Shown: positions 44,595-53,745, counted from the first letter of the stretch. The stretch: DNA of 64,000 bases from Giesbergeria anulus (GCF_900111115.1 NZ_FOGD01000002.1:558001-622000), one strand, 5' to 3'. A program made the numbers and translations. Notes: generated by a model not told the origin, from the letters alone.

Positions 44595-47500
44595 TGGGCT
44601 ACTCCAGCGGCGCTGGACAGGGCGCGCAGCATGGTTTCCATTTGCGCTTGCTCGGTGGGGTTGTCAAACTTGGCAGTGGTGCGGCCCACGCCGGGGATGC
44701 TGATATTGCTCACGTAGGTGGGCGCAGGGGTAATAGATGCGCTGCCACCATTCCCATCCCACCCGCGCGGCGCTGGGGCTGGGGCTGGGGCTGGGGCTGG
44801 GGCTGGGGCTGGGGCTGGGGCTGGGGTGGATGTCGGTGCAGGTGCGGGGGGCTTGGGTGCAGGGGTGGGGGTAGGCACCGGATCAGGCGGTGGCGTGGGA
44901 GAAGGTGCAGGCAGGGGCTTTTCCTTGGGAGCGAGTTTTTCTCTCATGAACGCCTCATTGATGGCCTTGTTCACAGCAGAAAACCAGTCCATGCCAGAGC
45001 CTTGGTAACCCGATGGTGAGTTGTTTTGCCAGAACTCTTCCACTAGCTTCTTTGCCGCCTCTTCGCTCAAGCCTTGGGCCATAGCGGTGTCGTAGATGTA
45101 ACGTTGGTATGGGACGGATTGCTCCATTTTTTTGCCGTCTTTGTCCACCGTAAAGCCGTCTTTGTCTACGCCACGTTTTTTGCGCTCAACTTCCGCAGCC
45201 CGCTCGTCCAGCTCGATGGCCTTTTCTTGCGCTGCGATTCCGCGCTCTCTTTCGGAGTTCAGTGCTTCTAGTGCTGCTGTGGATTGATTGATCGCGCCGG
45301 TGTTGTTGTTGTAGCCGTTAGTGCTGCCTTGCAGGGATTTGATTTCCTGTTCGATCAAGCGAACTGATTCGCCACGGGCCTTAGCACCATTGATCTTCGC
45401 TTGAGCGGACTTGATTTCGGCCTCTAACTCGTCCTTCTTTTCTGCGGTCAGGCTGCCCGATGCCCTAAGTTCTGACATCTTGGCTTCGGCCACCGAGATA
45501 GAGCTTTCCGCTTCATCTATCTGCGCTTTCACCGTGGCTTGGATGATGGCAATCTCAATCTTTTTCTGCTCGATCTTGAGCTTGATGACTTCAGACTCTT
45601 TGCCTTGGGCTTGGGCGACGGCAATGGCGCTATCAATCTCAGACTTGCGCAGATTTAGGCCAGACAGCACGAGGTCGTTGTCCGCCTTCATCGCCGCCGC
45701 TTTGACCTTGGCCGCCTCCCCCGCTTTGGCAAAAGAGGCAGCTAGGCCGTCGGTGGCTGTCACCAGTTTGATGGTGTTCTTGCCGGTGTCATCTACTTCG
45801 ACTTTGTAGCCACGCAGCGCGGCTTCGGCTTTGATAGCGGCAGTGGCTACACCGTTGTTGGCAGCGATGGCTTTTTCAGCGTAGGCGGCAAAAGCCTCGC
45901 TAATCTCTTTGGCGCTAGCTGTCCCACTGTTTTTAACGGTCTCATAGGCTTTTTTAGCCTTCTCTGCCGTCATGCTGAGAGTTTTTTCCGATGTCAGGCC
46001 CAGCTCTTTCATGGCCTCTTCCACGCTGTTGATACCAGGCTTGGCCTTATCCAACTCGTCTTTTAGCGCCTTGGCTTTTTCTTTAGCTTGGTCAAGCAAG
46101 CCATCTGCTGCTTTAGTGCCCAACTCTTTGCGCAATGCCTCAATGCGTCCACGGATGGCATCTAGTTCAGCCTGATTTTTGGCACCGTCGATCATCCGGT
46201 TCAGGGCCTGCCCCACCACAGTGGCTGTATCGACACTTGCCGCTTTGAGTTCGGGCAAGCTGCGCACTAGCACGTTCAAATCACCCTGCGACTTGGTAAA
46301 CGCTTCGCTGACTTTGTTAAAAGCCAAGGGCACATCCACGCCCAAGTTCTTTGCAGCCTGTTCTGCAATGAGGGTAAGGCCGGTGCGGGTGCCTTGTTCA
46401 AAGCTGGCCACCTTGGCGCGCAAAGCGTCAATTTCTGCTTGGGGCTTATCAGTCTTGATAGCTTCTTCCAGCGCCTTTTTGGCTGCGTCCATTGCCAAAA
46501 TGAACTCGGCGCGAAACTTCACCAGCTCTGGGCCATTGAGCTTACTGATGGCCTCTGGCATATTCTTGCGCAGCAGAGCATCCAGGTCTTCGCCGCGCAT
46601 CTTGGCGTTTTGCAGTTCGCGTGCAATGTCGGCCAAGCCATTGTCGGCAGGGGGCTTTGTGTTGATGGCTGTAGCCAGCCCAGACAATGCAATGCGGGCC
46701 TCATCTGTTGCTTTGCCGATATTGGCGATTCCAGTGGCCCCTGTGGTGCCTGCGCCTGCTGCCGCCGCACCTGCTGCCGTGGCCGCAGTGCCCATTGCGC
46801 CTACTTTTCCTGTAGCGCTGTCTGCTGCGGCACCAATCTTGGCCGGGGCCTTCTCGGCATCGGCATACATATCTCGGTAAGCGTTGCCGATTTCGATGTT
46901 GCGCTTGACGTACCGATCCAGCGCTGCGCTGATGGTGTCCTTGGTGAAGACGGCGGCCCCAGCCTCTTTCACCAGTTGCAGGTCATTCACGATTTGCGTG
47001 AAAAACTCTGATGTCCCAACGCCCAGTTTGCGCGCCAGCTCCGAGTTCTCGCGCAGCATCTCCCCTAGCTGATAGCCCAACTCAAAGCCTACCACCGCAA
47101 TGGTGATCTGTACCGGGCGGCTCAGTTTGTCCAGATTGGTGCGCAGCAAAACCGCAGCGCCACCCGTAGCGGCCATTTCTGCGGCTGCGGTGCGCATGGC
47201 GGCGGCAGCTTGGACGGCAAATGTGCCCACCAAGGCGGCACCTGTGGCAGTTGCAATGCGGGCTAGATCGTCCAAGTGGTTGGAGATCGAGGTAATGCCC
47301 GCAGCCACGCTAGAGCTGGCACCCGTGGTTTGATCTAGCGTGCCGACAAACTTGAGCCACTCCGTTTGTAGGTTCTGCACCGAGCGCCCAATGGTGATGG
47401 GCAACGACCCAAACTCTTTATTGAGCGTCTCGGTCTGGGTTTGCAGGGCACGGATGATTTTGGAACTGGTCAGTTGCCCTTCTTCAGCCAAGCCGCGCAG

Positions 47501-48970
47501 GGCGCTCATGGGCACCTTCAGGCCGTCGGCCATCGCTTGGGCCAAACGCGGCGATTGCTCCATGATGGAGTTGAACTCATCACCACGGATCACGCCTGAT
47601 TGCAGGCCCTGAATGAACTGCGTTACTGCCGCTTCAGAGGCTTGCGCCGATGCCCCGGACAGCTGGATGGACTGGTTGATGGATTCAGTCAGGGCCAGCG
47701 CCTGCTGCTGGCTGACCCCCATCGCCTTGCCTGCGGTGGCAATCTTGCCGTACAGGGAGGCAGTGGCGTCTAGGCTGGTGTAGGTGCGCTTGGCCACCGC
47801 CTCCACGTCGGCCATTGCCTTGTTGATGTCAGTCTGTGGCCCTAATGCCAGTTGTAGGCGTGCCTTCAGGTTGACCCACTGGTCGGCCAATTTGCCAACC
47901 TCTTGGGCAGTCTGGGCAAACCCCTGCACACCGACAAAGGCCAACAGCTGATTTTTGGCGTTGACTATCTGTGCAGAGGCAGCATCCATCCCTTGGCCTA
48001 GGCTCTTGGATGCGTCAGCGATGACTCTTGTCTGTTGAGCTGCCTGCCCAGCGGCGGCGGCTTGGGTGCGCAACGACTTGGCCAGATTTTCAGACGCTTG
48101 CAGCTCCTGCATTTGCGCTTGCGTCAGCGGGCCAACAGCGGCCAGTTCTTGACGTCGGGCGGTGGTGGTGGCATCAATGGCAGCGGCTTCAGCGCGCTTG
48201 CCACGGGCTACCAGTTGGAGCTGCTCGGACTCGATAGCTGCCAGCCGGTTGCTAGCCTGCATGGCGGCAGCCTCATCGCCCCGCGCTTTGGCGCTTTGCA
48301 ATAGGGTCTGCTGATGGTCTTTCTCTAGTGCAAGTATTTGGCGTTGCAGCTCGATTTCAGACTGCTCTAAGGCCAATCCTTGCTTGATGGCACTGGTCTT
48401 TTGCTGGGTGGCCGTAGCCTGCGCTTGGGTGCTGGCTGCCAGTTGCTGATGCTGTGCAGCGGCAGCGCGGGCGGCATCCGCGTTTGCTGCCAGTGCTGCC
48501 TGCACTTCTTGGGCACTTCTAGCCATCGCCGCTTGTTGCGTGGCTAGTTTTTGAGTTTGCAGGCCAGCCTCGGACATGGCTGATCTGGTTTGGTCTAGCT
48601 CGCGGGTAATGTCCTGATAGGCTTGCTTGGCATCACCCACTGCTTTACGGGCGCGCTCAAACTCGGAGATTTGCTTTTTGGTAGGCGCTTCGGTCTGCGC
48701 CAGTGCCTTACTCAGTTCTTGGGCATTGCGCTGTGCATCGTCCAATGCTGTAGCTGCTGCGCCACTGGCCCGTTTGAGTTGGCCGAACTGGTCAATCAGC
48801 GCTTGCTGCTGGCGCAAACGGGCCAACTCAGACCCCAGGGCTTGGGCGGCCTTTTCAAACGGGGCCACATCTTGGCCCGCATTGCGCATGGTTTGCAGCA
48901 ACCGGTCGAGTTCTTTGTCCCCGGTAGTGCCGACGGCAACTTCAATCTGGACGCGGTTGTTGCTGGCCAT
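44591..48970 (-). CDS. Tail tape measure protein
   Basis: The 1459-aa protein is the largest in the element. It has very long coiled-coil regions rich in Ala, Gln and Lys (residues 1-330 and about 960-1330) and a conserved tape-measure core near 330-560 (DASAQIVNAKNQLLAFVGVQ, then SITLTESINQS-like). A hydrophobic part near 580-700 is also present. Near the C-terminus a Pro-Ala linker is encoded by a hexamer repeat on DNA (44773-44826). Length of this protein sets tail length, about 200 nm by the usual rule of 1.5 angstrom per residue. Confidence 0.88.
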   Translation of the reverse strand: MASNNRVQIEVAVGTTGDKELDRLLQTMRNAGQDVAPFEKAAQALGSELARLRQQQALIDQFGQLKRASGAAATALDDAQRNAQELSKALAQTEAPTKKQISEFERARKAVGDAKQAYQDITRELDQTRSAMSEAGLQTQKLATQQAAMARSAQEVQAALAANADAARAAAAQHQQLAASTQAQATATQQKTSAIKQGLALEQSEIELQRQILALEKDHQQTLLQSAKARGDEAAAMQASNRLAAIESEQLQLVARGKRAEAAAIDATTTARRQELAAVGPLTQAQMQELQASENLAKSLRTQAAAAGQAAQQTRVIADASKSLGQGMDAASAQIVNAKNQLLAFVGVQGFAQTAQEVGKLADQWVNLKARLQLALGPQTDINKAMADVEAVAKRTYTSLDATASLYGKIATAGKAMGVSQQQALALTESINQSIQLSGASAQASEAAVTQFIQGLQSGVIRGDEFNSIMEQSPRLAQAMADGLKVPMSALRGLAEEGQLTSSKIIRALQTQTETLNKEFGSLPITIGRSVQNLQTEWLKFVGTLDQTTGASSSVAAGITSISNHLDDLARIATATGAALVGTFAVQAAAAMRTAAAEMAATGGAAVLLRTNLDKLSRPVQITIAVVGFELGYQLGEMLRENSELARKLGVGTSEFFTQIVNDLQLVKEAGAAVFTKDTISAALDRYVKRNIEIGNAYRDMYADAEKAPAKIGAAADSATGKVGAMGTAATAAGAAAAGAGTTGATGIANIGKATDEARIALSGLATAINTKPPADNGLADIARELQNAKMRGEDLDALLRKNMPEAISKLNGPELVKFRAEFILAMDAAKKALEEAIKTDKPQAEIDALRAKVASFEQGTRTGLTLIAEQAAKNLGVDVPLAFNKVSEAFTKSQGDLNVLVRSLPELKAASVDTATVVGQALNRMIDGAKNQAELDAIRGRIEALRKELGTKAADGLLDQAKEKAKALKDELDKAKPGINSVEEAMKELGLTSEKTLSMTAEKAKKAYETVKNSGTASAKEISEAFAAYAEKAIAANNGVATAAIKAEAALRGYKVEVDDTGKNTIKLVTATDGLAASFAKAGEAAKVKAAAMKADNDLVLSGLNLRKSEIDSAIAVAQAQGKESEVIKLKIEQKKIEIAIIQATVKAQIDEAESSISVAEAKMSELRASGSLTAEKKDELEAEIKSAQAKINGAKARGESVRLIEQEIKSLQGSTNGYNNNTGAINQSTAALEALNSERERGIAAQEKAIELDERAAEVERKKRGVDKDGFTVDKDGKKMEQSVPYQRYIYDTAMAQGLSEEAAKKLVEEFWQNNSPSGYQGSGMDWFSAVNKAINEAFMREKLAPKEKPLPAPSPTPPPDPVPTPTPAPKPPAPAPTSTPAPAPAPAPAPAPAPAPAPRGWDGNGGSASITPAPTYVSNISIPGVGRTTAKFDNPTEQAQMETMLRALSSAAGVAQ
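44773..44826. repeat. Nine copies of the hexamer CTGGGG inside the tape-measure gene
   Basis: Nine perfect tandem CTGGGG copies are present on the plus strand. On the coding (minus) strand they give Pro-Ala repeats. The unit is two codons long, so changes in copy number alter linker length without shifting the frame. Runs of GGGG separated by two bases could form G-quadruplexes on the plus strand. Confidence 0.95.
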
Positions 48971-48993
48971 GTTTTCGCTGTGCAGTTGCCGAT

Positions 48994-49746
48994 TTACAGG
49001 TGAATCGTCCGCATATAGCGGCTAATGCCCACACCAACTTTGGTCGGGTCTTGCAGCAGGCTGCCTTCAATTTCCAAGGCGGCAAAGCCTTTGGCCTGCA
49101 ACAGCGCCAGTTGCTTGGTCACACTTTGGCTGACGCGGTACAAATCGACAATCACCGGGCGGCCTGAGTCGGCCTCATTCAAGCCGCCAAAGCGCAAGGT
49201 CAGTTCTGGGGCCTTGGCAGTCAAGGCTTCGATCACTACTTGGTCAGCGTGGTCGTAACCGACAGTGATGACATCGCCATCAGTTAAGACTGCGGCATCA
49301 GCGCGGATGCGGATGCCTTCGGGAAGCAGATCAAAGTTGCCTAGGGCCGCGACCGGCGCACCGTTTTTTTTCACCACCAAGTTGGTCACGCCCACATGGG
49401 GCAAGGGAATCAACGCGCCACGTTGCACGGTGTAGGACTTATCCGCCACCGTGCCCGCATCTTGGGGCAAGGCCGTACCCAGCACCGCGCGGGCCAAGTT
49501 GGCGATGTTCAAATCGGCCAGTTTGGCTTTAAAGTTGATTTCGGTCACGCGACGGCGCTCGCCGTGCTTGCCGCCACCCAGTGCCGTCATGTCTTCTTGA
49601 GATTCGACGGCCTCTTTGTATTCCACACCGGCTTCCAAAACGTTGCCAACCGGGGTCAGGTTGGCTACCCCATAAGGCGCTGCATAAATTTGCCCCACCA
49701 GTGCAGTGGGGGCATAAATGCGTTTGACGATGTCCATAGCGGCCAT
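48994..49746 (-). CDS. Phage tail tube protein (siphophage type)
   Basis: The 250-aa product begins MAAMDIVKRIYAPTALVGQ and is beta-rich. Its place between the head-tail connector genes and the tape measure, its length and its repeated strand pattern fit a major tail tube protein. ATG 49746 has GGAG six bases upstream. Only 23 bp separate it from the tape measure, leaving no room for the usual chaperone gene pair. No sheath gene is present, so the tail should be non-contractile. Confidence 0.7.
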   Translation of the reverse strand: MAAMDIVKRIYAPTALVGQIYAAPYGVANLTPVGNVLEAGVEYKEAVESQEDMTALGGGKHGERRRVTEINFKAKLADLNIANLARAVLGTALPQDAGTVADKSYTVQRGALIPLPHVGVTNLVVKKNGAPVAALGNFDLLPEGIRIRADAAVLTDGDVITVGYDHADQVVIEALTAKAPELTLRFGGLNEADSGRPVIVDLYRVSQSVTKQLALLQAKGFAALEIEGSLLQDPTKVGVGISRYMRTIHL

Positions 49747-49759
49747 TGCGCTCTCCTAT

Positions 49760-50233
49760 CTATTCAATGAATTTGTGAAAAACGGTCTCAGCCAGAACGG
49801 CTGATGGCAGGTACTGAAACCCGCTTTGGTAATGCGCCGCTGGTGGTGAAACCAACTTCAGCGTCTTGGTTGCCCCCAACACGCTCGCCCCAGCCAGCGC
49901 CCTCATGACCCGTGCTGCCAGCACCCCGGCATCCCGGCGGGCTGCTTTGCCCGTGCGTACAGCAGCAACATTGCGCACCGCTGCCACCGCGTACCATGTG
50001 TGCTCCAGCATCCAACTGGTGCCCCTGTCTTCGGTGATCTGATAGCCGCCATAAATCACATGGACGGCAGGTGTTTTCTGTTGGCTTTCCAGCACATCAG
50101 CCAAGTCGGCTGCTGTGAGTACATGAACTGCCGGAGTCATGCCCGCTACAGCAGCACGCACCAGTTCCACCAAACGAGGCTCCAACGCCATAAAGTCGTT
50201 GGCCTCCTCCTTGCTCAGGCCGTTGGTGCTCAT
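49760..50233 (-). CDS. Head-tail connector protein (DUF1834, Mu gp37-like)
   Basis: The 157-aa protein has the pattern of the gp37/DUF1834 family that sits between head and tail genes in Mu-like phages (AVHVIYGGYQITEDRGTSW, then HTWYAVAAVRNV). ATG 50233 overlaps the upstream gene by four bases. The tail tube gene follows 13 bp later. It should complete the tail terminator or neck during assembly. Confidence 0.75.
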   Translation of the reverse strand: MSTNGLSKEEANDFMALEPRLVELVRAAVAGMTPAVHVLTAADLADVLESQQKTPAVHVIYGGYQITEDRGTSWMLEHTWYAVAAVRNVAAVRTGKAARRDAGVLAARVMRALAGASVLGATKTLKLVSPPAAHYQSGFQYLPSAVLAETVFHKFIE

Positions 50234-50724
50234 GCAAAGCCTCGCAGGCTGTCATCAGTGCATTGGCGTGGACTGAATTGGTAGAACACCTCTGCATCGC
50301 CGGGGGCATTACCAGCCACCAGTAGCCCCGGCACACCACCCCAAGGGCAGGCCAGTACGGCTTTACCATCGGCAATCGCCTGCAATTCGCGTTCGGCAGC
50401 CTTGTAGCGCAGGTACACCTCGTGTTCGGGTGCCAGCGCTGTGTACAGGTAGTAACGGGCCACGTCGCACACGATGCGAGTGAGCTGCGGCGGCGGCACA
50501 TAGGTGACAGCACCCGCATCCCCCGGCAGCGGCGTGGGCTTGGAGCAGCCCGGCAGCGGCAGCCGGTAAGCACGCCCAACAAACGCGTCAGCAAAAGCCT
50601 GTGCATCGTCGATGGCACGCTGGGCCTTAGCAACTTGCACGGACACAATCTCCGGATCAGTGAGCTGGATCATCTCCGGTTCACCGAAGCGGTCGCTCAT
50701 GTCCTGAACGGTGGCGTACATCAT
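50230..50724 (-). CDS. Head-tail adaptor (DUF1320, Mu gp36-like)
   Basis: The 164-aa helical protein starts MMYATVQDMSDRFGEPEM, the hallmark of the DUF1320 family (Mu gp36). The segment DDAQAFADAFVGRAYRLPLP and LTRIVCDVARYYLYT also fit. Two adjacent ATGs, 50724 and 50721, are possible. It is followed by the gp37-like gene with a four-base overlap. The product joins capsid and tail, and its presence without a portal gene is notable. Confidence 0.85.
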   Translation of the reverse strand: MMYATVQDMSDRFGEPEMIQLTDPEIVSVQVAKAQRAIDDAQAFADAFVGRAYRLPLPGCSKPTPLPGDAGAVTYVPPPQLTRIVCDVARYYLYTALAPEHEVYLRYKAAERELQAIADGKAVLACPWGGVPGLLVAGNAPGDAEVFYQFSPRQCTDDSLRGFA

Positions 50725-50733
50725 GGCTGGCGC

Positions 50734-51108
50734 TTAGGCGTGGCTATGGCGCAGCAACTGCACCTCAATCAACTGGCCCACTTGCGTAGCCGCACCCAAA
50801 GCGCGGCCCGCATGGTCGGCACTGGTGCCCACGGTGGCCTTGCCAATGGTATCGGGCTTCACCAGTGCGCCAAAGGCGATAGGCTCGGCCACTTCCACTA
50901 AGGCGCTGTAGCCGGTAATCGCACTGACGGCCTCTCCCACGGCGGCGGCGTGTTCGGTCACGCCCTGTGCGTCCTTGGCCCCGCCAGCCGGAGTGGGGTA
51001 GCCCCCGTCATAAGCCACCCAGCGGTGAGCGGCCAACGCAGCGGTGGCCACCACCGTGACAGCGTGGCGCTTGTCGTACTGACGCCCAGTGTTGTTCTGT
51101 GATGCCAT
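50734..51108 (-). CDS. Capsid decoration or stabilising protein (DUF2190-like)
   Basis: The 124-aa protein is Ala/Gly/Val-rich and beta-like (KRHAVTVVATAALAAHRWVA, then GVTEHAAAVGEAVSAITGYS). Proteins of this type follow the major capsid gene in Mu-like and other phages and decorate the shell. ATG 51108 is used because GGAG lies five bases upstream; GTG 51111 is too close to it. The family assignment is moderate. Confidence 0.65.
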   Translation of the reverse strand: MASQNNTGRQYDKRHAVTVVATAALAAHRWVAYDGGYPTPAGGAKDAQGVTEHAAAVGEAVSAITGYSALVEVAEPIAFGALVKPDTIGKATVGTSADHAGRALGAATQVGQLIEVQLLRHSHA

Positions 51109-51119
51109 CACAACTCCCG

Positions 51120-51578
51120 TTATTCAGCCGCAGCCACAGTGGCCGCCTTGCCGCTGGTTTTGGCTTTGGTGGCAGGTTTTTCGGTGGCTACCTCGATGGA
51201 GGTTTGGGCGTCCTGCACCGCTTGGCGCTCGGCCTCAAACTGCGCTTGGGCCTGTGCCGCCTCACGTTGCTGGGCTTGTTCTAGTGCGGCGGCATCTTCG
51301 GTATTGGTGGCAGGTTTTTCCGTGGCTACCTCGGTAGAGGCTTGGGCTTCCTGCACGGCTTGGCGCTCGGCCTCAAACTGCGCTTGGGCCTGTGCAGCCT
51401 CACGCTGCTGGGCTTGTTTCAGTGCGGCGCTGTCTTCGGTATTGGTGGCGGCCCCGGCTTGCAGCAGGGCGCGTTCGTCGTGGTTTGTCAGGCGCGGCAG
51501 GGGTTGGCCGGGCTGGATAATCACACGATCGCCATTGACGACGACGGCAGTGGGCACTTGGGCAATGATGATGGACAT
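51120..51578 (-). CDS. Repeat-containing phage protein (Mu gp35-like position)
   Basis: The 152-aa product starts with a conserved-looking part (MSIIIAQVPTAVVVNGDRVI) and then holds two nearly identical units of 46 residues rich in Ala, Gln and Glu, predicted to form long helices (REAAQAQAQFEAERQAVQ). A Lys/Ala-rich tail follows. ATG 51578 is preferred; GTG 51587 would overlap the capsid gene stop by four bases. Mu-like phages have a small gene after the capsid gene, but the repeats are specific to this element. Confidence 0.68.
   Translation of the reverse strand: MSIIIAQVPTAVVVNGDRVIIQPGQPLPRLTNHDERALLQAGAATNTEDSAALKQAQQREAAQAQAQFEAERQAVQEAQASTEVATEKPATNTEDAAALEQAQQREAAQAQAQFEAERQAVQDAQTSIEVATEKPATKAKTSGKAATVAAAE
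51171..51446. repeat. Tandem 138-bp direct repeat inside the post-capsid gene
   Basis: Two adjacent units of 138 bp (51171-51308 and 51309-51446) are nearly identical and keep the reading frame (46 codons each). Most differences are single bases. This is a recent in-frame duplication. Confidence 0.92.
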
Positions 51579-51583
51579 GGTGT

Positions 51584-52543
51584 TCACTTCGTGTTGGTAA
51601 AGAGGAAAGCCGCGCCGTTGTAGGCAATGTTGGGGCGGCGCTCATAGGTCGCGCCATAAATCCAGCTCTTGCTGCCGTTCTCGTAGTACGGTGTTTCAGC
51701 AAACGGGTGGCCTTCGATCACATTGGTAAAACCAAAGCCGGGTTCAGCCAAGCTGATGTCGGCACCATTGCCACCAATGCGTGGCACATAGGCCAGCACC
51801 GCGTTGTTGCCCCAGACGTCGCGACCCGTGTCGCTGTCGTCAATCCAGACCGCATCACCCACGACAATCTCGGCCACGTTCAAAATGGTTTTGAGTTGCT
51901 CTAAGGTGGCTGGGCCGGTTTGGGTGTTGGACAGGTACGACTTCACCTCTTTGTTAAGCGTGATGGCCTGCAAGGCATCCGCACTGAGGGCCAAATGGTT
52001 TGGGCGCTTACCAATCTTCTTGCGGATAGTGTCGGCCGCAGCGCGGATGTCCGTCACCGGCGTGCCTGTGTCGGCGCTCCACTTGGTGCCACCCGACAAG
52101 GCGAGTACATGGCCGCTGGCATAGCTGTCCGGATTGGTTGCCAGTTGGGCCACCTCGGCTTCATAGTCCAGCGCTAGGATTTCGTTGGCCGTGACCATTG
52201 CAATGCGCGAGATGTCCAGATAGTTGCCCACTTGCAGCTTGCGCGATTCGTCGGCTTCACGCAGCAGCTCACGCGGAATGGGCACATCCACCGCATACTG
52301 ATCCACCGTATAGGTACGGCCTTCATACTTGATGTTGACGCGTTTGGTGGCCGCGCCCGGAGCGCGGCGCAAGTTGTAGCGGCGCAGGCGCTCGTCACCC
52401 ATCTGCGCCAACTGCACACTGCTCAACACTTGGGGCAGACGCGGGAAGAGTCGCTCGGCAATAAAGGTGCCTTGCCCCAAGCCCAGCAATAAGCTGGTCA
52501 GGATCGGGTTCTGCTTGAGGCGAATTTGTTCGGGGGTCATCAT
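51584..52543 (-). CDS. Major capsid protein
   Basis: The 319-aa protein matches the HK97-fold capsid family of transposable siphophages, with conserved-looking segments KRVNIKYEGRTYTVDQYAVD, DIPIPRELLREAD-like and IVVGDAVWIDDSDTG. ATG 52543 has AAGGAAG seven bases upstream, and a second ATG follows directly. It comes 21 bp after the protease gene, the standard order. It is intact, so shells could in principle still form. Confidence 0.85.
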   Translation of the reverse strand: MMTPEQIRLKQNPILTSLLLGLGQGTFIAERLFPRLPQVLSSVQLAQMGDERLRRYNLRRAPGAATKRVNIKYEGRTYTVDQYAVDVPIPRELLREADESRKLQVGNYLDISRIAMVTANEILALDYEAEVAQLATNPDSYASGHVLALSGGTKWSADTGTPVTDIRAAADTIRKKIGKRPNHLALSADALQAITLNKEVKSYLSNTQTGPATLEQLKTILNVAEIVVGDAVWIDDSDTGRDVWGNNAVLAYVPRIGGNGADISLAEPGFGFTNVIEGHPFAETPYYENGSKSWIYGATYERRPNIAYNGAAFLFTNTK

Positions 52544-52564
52544 GTCGATGCTTCCTTGTGGTGG

Positions 52565-53620
52565 TCAGGCGCTGGTGGTGAAACTGGACGTCACGGCAGT
52601 GAGCGCCTCGGCGTAACAAACTTTGTTTTGGCGGGCGTAGTGCTGGGCTGCCTGGTCAATCTCGGCATCCGACTTGCCACGGGCCGTGCCCAGCTGCGTT
52701 TGTTGGCCACCAGTGCGCGCAAATTCGCCAAAGCTGACCACTGGCGCAGCACGGGAAATCAGGTCTTGCAGCCACTGCGCGGGGCTAACCTTGCGTGTGG
52801 CGTCGCCTTCGGCAAACTCCACGGGTTGGGCATCGGCCAGCACATTCAAGGTGGCAGCGGCCATGTCTTGGTCTTTGGGCAGCAGGCGGCCTGCTTGCAC
52901 CTGTGCCTGCGCAAACGAGACAAACCCGGCATGGCGATCAGCACGGGCTTTTTCTGCAAACGACGCGGCTTGGGCTTGGGCCTGCTCGGCGGCTTGCTGG
53001 TGGGTACGGGCCTGTGCTTCGGCGTTTTCACGGGCTGCCTTTTCAGCGGCAGCTTGGGCCTGTGCTTCCGCAAGCTGTTCTTGAATTGTCTTCATAGAGG
53101 TGTCGTGTCCTTGTGTCAGCGGTTCGGAGAAGTGAATGGCGTCGCCGGTAGCGTCACCTTGAGAAAACTGGATGTCTTTCAGCCCCGGCACTGCTGGCGG
53201 CTGCGCGCCAAGGAAGGCCACATGGCGCAAATACCATTGGCCGGGCGTAGGGTTGTGCGGAGAGGCAGGCGGATAAAACGATGCGCTGCGCTTTTTGAAG
53301 CGCCCGGCAGCCACCATCTCGGCAAACTGCGGCTCGACTTGGCTGGCATTCATGGCTAGCGTGCCAGTAGGCGTGGCGCTCAAGGACTGCACCCAGCCAT
53401 AGGCGGGCAGGTTGTCTTTGGGGTGACCTACGGTCAGCGGAGCCTCACGAAGCGTGGGCCGGTAGCTGCTGGCCATTGCTGCCAGATCAGCTTGGGAGAA
53501 ATGGTGCGCTACACCCGCATCATCAATGTGCGTACCAGCGCGAAAAATCTCGATGCCATCGGGCAGCAGTGCCGATGGCGGGGTCTGTGGGGGTGTAACA
53601 GTGGGTGCAGGGCTGGGCAT
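52565..53620 (-). CDS. Mu I-like head maturation protease with scaffold part
   Basis: The 351-aa protein has an N-terminal protease region (PDGIEIFRAGTHIDDAG, then APLTVGHPKDNLPAYGWV) and a C-terminal coiled-coil scaffold rich in Ala, Gln and Glu. As in Mu, an internal in-frame ATG at 53095 (MKTIQEQLAEAQAQ) could make a separate scaffold of about 176 aa; AAGGA lies some 14 bases before it. It is the first late gene after the Mor terminator. In intact phages, terminase, portal and minor head genes normally come before it. Confidence 0.82.
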   Translation of the reverse strand: MPSPAPTVTPPQTPPSALLPDGIEIFRAGTHIDDAGVAHHFSQADLAAMASSYRPTLREAPLTVGHPKDNLPAYGWVQSLSATPTGTLAMNASQVEPQFAEMVAAGRFKKRSASFYPPASPHNPTPGQWYLRHVAFLGAQPPAVPGLKDIQFSQGDATGDAIHFSEPLTQGHDTSMKTIQEQLAEAQAQAAAEKAARENAEAQARTHQQAAEQAQAQAASFAEKARADRHAGFVSFAQAQVQAGRLLPKDQDMAAATLNVLADAQPVEFAEGDATRKVSPAQWLQDLISRAAPVVSFGEFARTGGQQTQLGTARGKSDAEIDQAAQHYARQNKVCYAEALTAVTSSFTTSA

Positions 53621-53684
53621 ACCTGCACTGTGGCTTGTGCCCCGTGTTTGTCACCAATGGCAGGCGACAAATTTAGATGACAGA

Positions 53685-53723
53685 CCAAAAACCAAAACCC
53701 CGCACACGCAAAGCGCGGCGGGG
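53685..53723 (-). terminator. Terminator after mor on the phage strand
   Basis: On the minus strand a CCCCGC/GCGGGG stem with an inner CGC/GCG hairpin is followed by T-rich sequence (TTTTGGTTTTTGG). It lies 22 bp after the mor stop and before the protease gene. It should end the early/middle transcript. Confidence 0.75.
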
Positions 53724-53745
53724 TGTAGTCATACAGGCAGGAAAC

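Noticed and set aside
44773-51446. The hexamer and 138-bp repeats as a CRISPR array
   Set aside because: They are uninterrupted tandem repeats inside coding genes, without spacers, and no cas genes are present.
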